Source: Candidatus Parvarchaeota archaeon
GTDB taxonomy: Archaea; Nanobdellota; Nanobdellia; Parvarchaeales; Parvarchaeaceae
Assembly (NCBI GenBank): GCA_027366075.1
Contig: DAHXLI010000019.1
Location: 1 to 7,006, forward strand
DNA length: 7,006 nucleotides
Direction of reading: 5' to 3'
The notes beneath the pieces are model-generated. The model was not told where the DNA came from, ran no database searches, and was given only the letters and a program-made list of their open reading frames with translations. Shown here piece after piece: positions 5,687-7,006 of the stretch. The translations under genes were made by a program, and so were the position numbers. Numbering within the stretch: position 1 is the stretch's first letter; each line of letters begins with the position of its first letter.

Positions 5687-7006
5687 TTAGATCACCGCGC
5701 CAAAGGTTACTGATGGCATAACGCCACTAGGAGGATAAGCACGAACGCGGAACCAGTAATACTCCATGCTAGCGTTAGGAGAACACTGTCCGGTTTGTAT
5801 AGCTGCATAAAGTTGGGAACTCCATGTTTCGACGCTATTACTAGACGAAACGAAGTCGTAATTCCATCCGATGCCTTCATCTGCCTGTGCAATCCAGTAT
5901 ATGCTGGCCACGCCGCCCCCCGAACTGATATCAAAAGGGTTTCCAATATTGTTATAGCCTCCGGCTATTGAGCCCGCCCCCCATCCCCAGGTATCCGCTA
6001 CCCCAGCATAACCTCCCGCACTGTCGCTGTTACTCGTGTATATACCCACATCTTCCGGTCCATTAGCTCTTGCGCCAGAGCTGTATATTTCAACTATAGA
6101 CTGGATAGAATTTATCGGCATATTATATATCACTCCCGCCCATGTGTTCGTGCATCCATTATTAGCTACTTGTAGATTAAGACCATTGTTAACGGACATG
6201 GTGACGGAGCTACCGACATATTGAGTAAAGGAGCTAGACAGACTCGTCCCTGCAAAATTTGCGTAGTAATTGAAAACGTTCGCTCCATCATCGTACTCCG
6301 CGTATGTCAGAGAAAGCTGCGGGGCTTCGCCTATATTTTGACTGTTCAAAACGGAATCGCCTTTTGGGAGAAACCGCAAATAAATATTTGTGGTAGACGA
6401 AAAACCGCCCGTAAATTTGAGCCAAAAGGTAGCGTTAGTCGCCGAACTGCCATCGTTCTCAAGCCAAGACGGGATCACCGTGCCATTAGTATAAGTAAAG
6501 TATACGTTTGTCGGCTGGCTTGATGTGTATTGTGAATATTTGGTCGTATTCAAAGTAATCATCTGCTGGAACGGTGCTGGTGTAGCCCCGCTGGGAGTTA
6601 TCGTCAATTGAATGTAAGGGGTTTCGGCTGCGGCACTACCAGATACGGTACCCGCAGAAAAATATGGCCCTGGAAACGCCTGTCCTGGTTCGGTGTATGT
6701 CACAGTTACATGGGCCGAATATTGCACACCGCTAGCCGTAGGACATTCATTTGGCACAAAAAAGGTATTTACCGCGCTCGGTCCAAGTAAAGTACTGGTG
6801 TTTACCACCGTTGTAACGCCATTTTCTGTATAATTTATCTTACTTATCTGTATAGCTTGGCCAGTTGAATCGCCCAGGGATATTATTAGCCCCTCATTAG
6901 CAAAGCATGCCGCTTGGACGCTGCCTAATCCTGCGAAGCCAGTGACTGTTGTGCCTGCCGACGAAGACGGGGAGAATATGCCTAAGGAATATAAAACGCC
7001 CGCAAC
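5687..7006 (-). CDS. Large surface protein with DUF2341-like domain and probable pilin-type N-terminus (5' end off the window)
   Basis: The frame is open to the window edge, giving 439 visible residues, so the GTG at 6808 is an internal codon and not the start. The first visible residues, VAGVLYSLGIFSPSSSAGTT, look like the end of a hydrophobic N-terminal helix. In related archaeal proteins this follows a class III (type IV pilin-like) signal such as QSAxEYLMTYGWA, so perhaps 20-30 residues are missing. The body is rich in Ser, Thr, Gly, Asn and Tyr, with several N-x-S/T sequons (NTST, NTTK, NATF, NASM) and few Cys, as expected of an exported, possibly glycosylated protein. NATFWLKFTGGF, NIYLRFLPKGDSV and IGEAPQLSLTYAEYDDGANVFNYYANFAG resemble DUF2341-type beta-sandwich proteins of ARMAN and Thermoplasmatales archaea. 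A concanavalin-like beta-rich region follows to the C-terminus. No second membrane anchor or sorting motif is visible. Role: cell surface; ligand unknown. Confidence 0.88.
   Translation of the reverse strand, partial: VAGVLYSLGIFSPSSSAGTTVTGFAGLGSVQAACFANEGLIISLGDSTGQAIQISKINYTENGVTTVVNTSTLLGPSAVNTFFVPNECPTASGVQYSAHVTVTYTEPGQAFPGPYFSAGTVSGSAAAETPYIQLTITPSGATPAPFQQMITLNTTKYSQYTSSQPTNVYFTYTNGTVIPSWLENDGSSATNATFWLKFTGGFSSTTNIYLRFLPKGDSVLNSQNIGEAPQLSLTYAEYDDGANVFNYYANFAGTSLSSSFTQYVGSSVTMSVNNGLNLQVANNGCTNTWAGVIYNMPINSIQSIVEIYSSGARANGPEDVGIYTSNSDSAGGYAGVADTWGWGAGSIAGGYNNIGNPFDISSGGGVASIYWIAQADEGIGWNYDFVSSSNSVETWSSQLYAAIQTGQCSPNASMEYYWFRVRAYPPSGVMPSVTFGAVI

Noticed and set aside
5707..6790. Other-frame open frames over the surface-protein gene (5707-5946 minus; 6036-6224, 6221-6523 and 6608-6790 plus).
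   Set aside because: The Ser/Thr/Gly/Asn-rich gene produces few stops in other frames. Their translations are Arg- and Cys-rich or random-looking, without domain or start signals.
1..7006. CRISPR array, tRNA or rRNA gene, defence system or new multi-gene system.
   Set aside because: No regularly spaced repeats, no cloverleaf or rRNA-like sequence, and no nuclease, toxin or mobile-element proteins were seen. The content is TCA enzymes, one unknown gene and one surface protein.

Overview
The window looks like a piece of a small archaeal genome, most likely an ARMAN-type DPANN archaeon (Micrarchaeota or Parvarchaeota relative). Three observations point that way. Every visible gene lacks a Shine-Dalgarno-like leader. 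Most genes have an AT-rich TATA-like element centred about 24-26 nt before a start codon, as in leaderless archaeal transcripts. The right-hand gene is a Ser/Thr/Gly/Asn-rich surface protein of a type I associate with ARMAN and Thermoplasmatales genomes. The lineage is an inference; the archaeal assignment is firmer.

All genes lie on the minus strand, so transcription runs from right to left. From the right edge: (i) 7006-5687, a large secreted or surface protein whose start lies off the window; (ii) 5633-4230, a class II fumarase/aspartase-family lyase, probably fumarate hydratase; (iii) 4191-3496, an unrecognised 231-residue soluble protein; (iv) 3431-603, an intact AcnA/IRP1-type aconitase; (v) about 567-319, a decayed second copy of an aconitase C-terminus carrying an in-frame stop; (vi) 288-about 64, the first 75 codons of an isocitrate dehydrogenase that then breaks off. 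Fumarase, aconitase and isocitrate dehydrogenase are three TCA-cycle enzymes, so the left two thirds is a TCA-cycle cluster with an unknown gene inside it. Each gene appears to have its own promoter, so this is a co-directional cluster rather than one tightly spaced operon.

The left end is abnormal. Bases 1-73 are a near-perfect reverse complement of bases 528-600 (two differences), and the dehydrogenase loses homology exactly where this inverted copy begins. The simplest reading is a chimeric fold-back join at a contig end (amplification or assembly), not a mobile element or a real truncated gene. The 95-residue reading frame there should not be treated as a true protein beyond residue 75.

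I found no CRISPR array, tRNA, rRNA, transposase or convincing new multi-gene system. The points most worth following are the aconitase-tail pseudogene, the inverted-repeat join, the mixed fumarase/aspartase motifs, the unknown gene between the TCA enzymes, and the corrected 5' extent of the surface protein.
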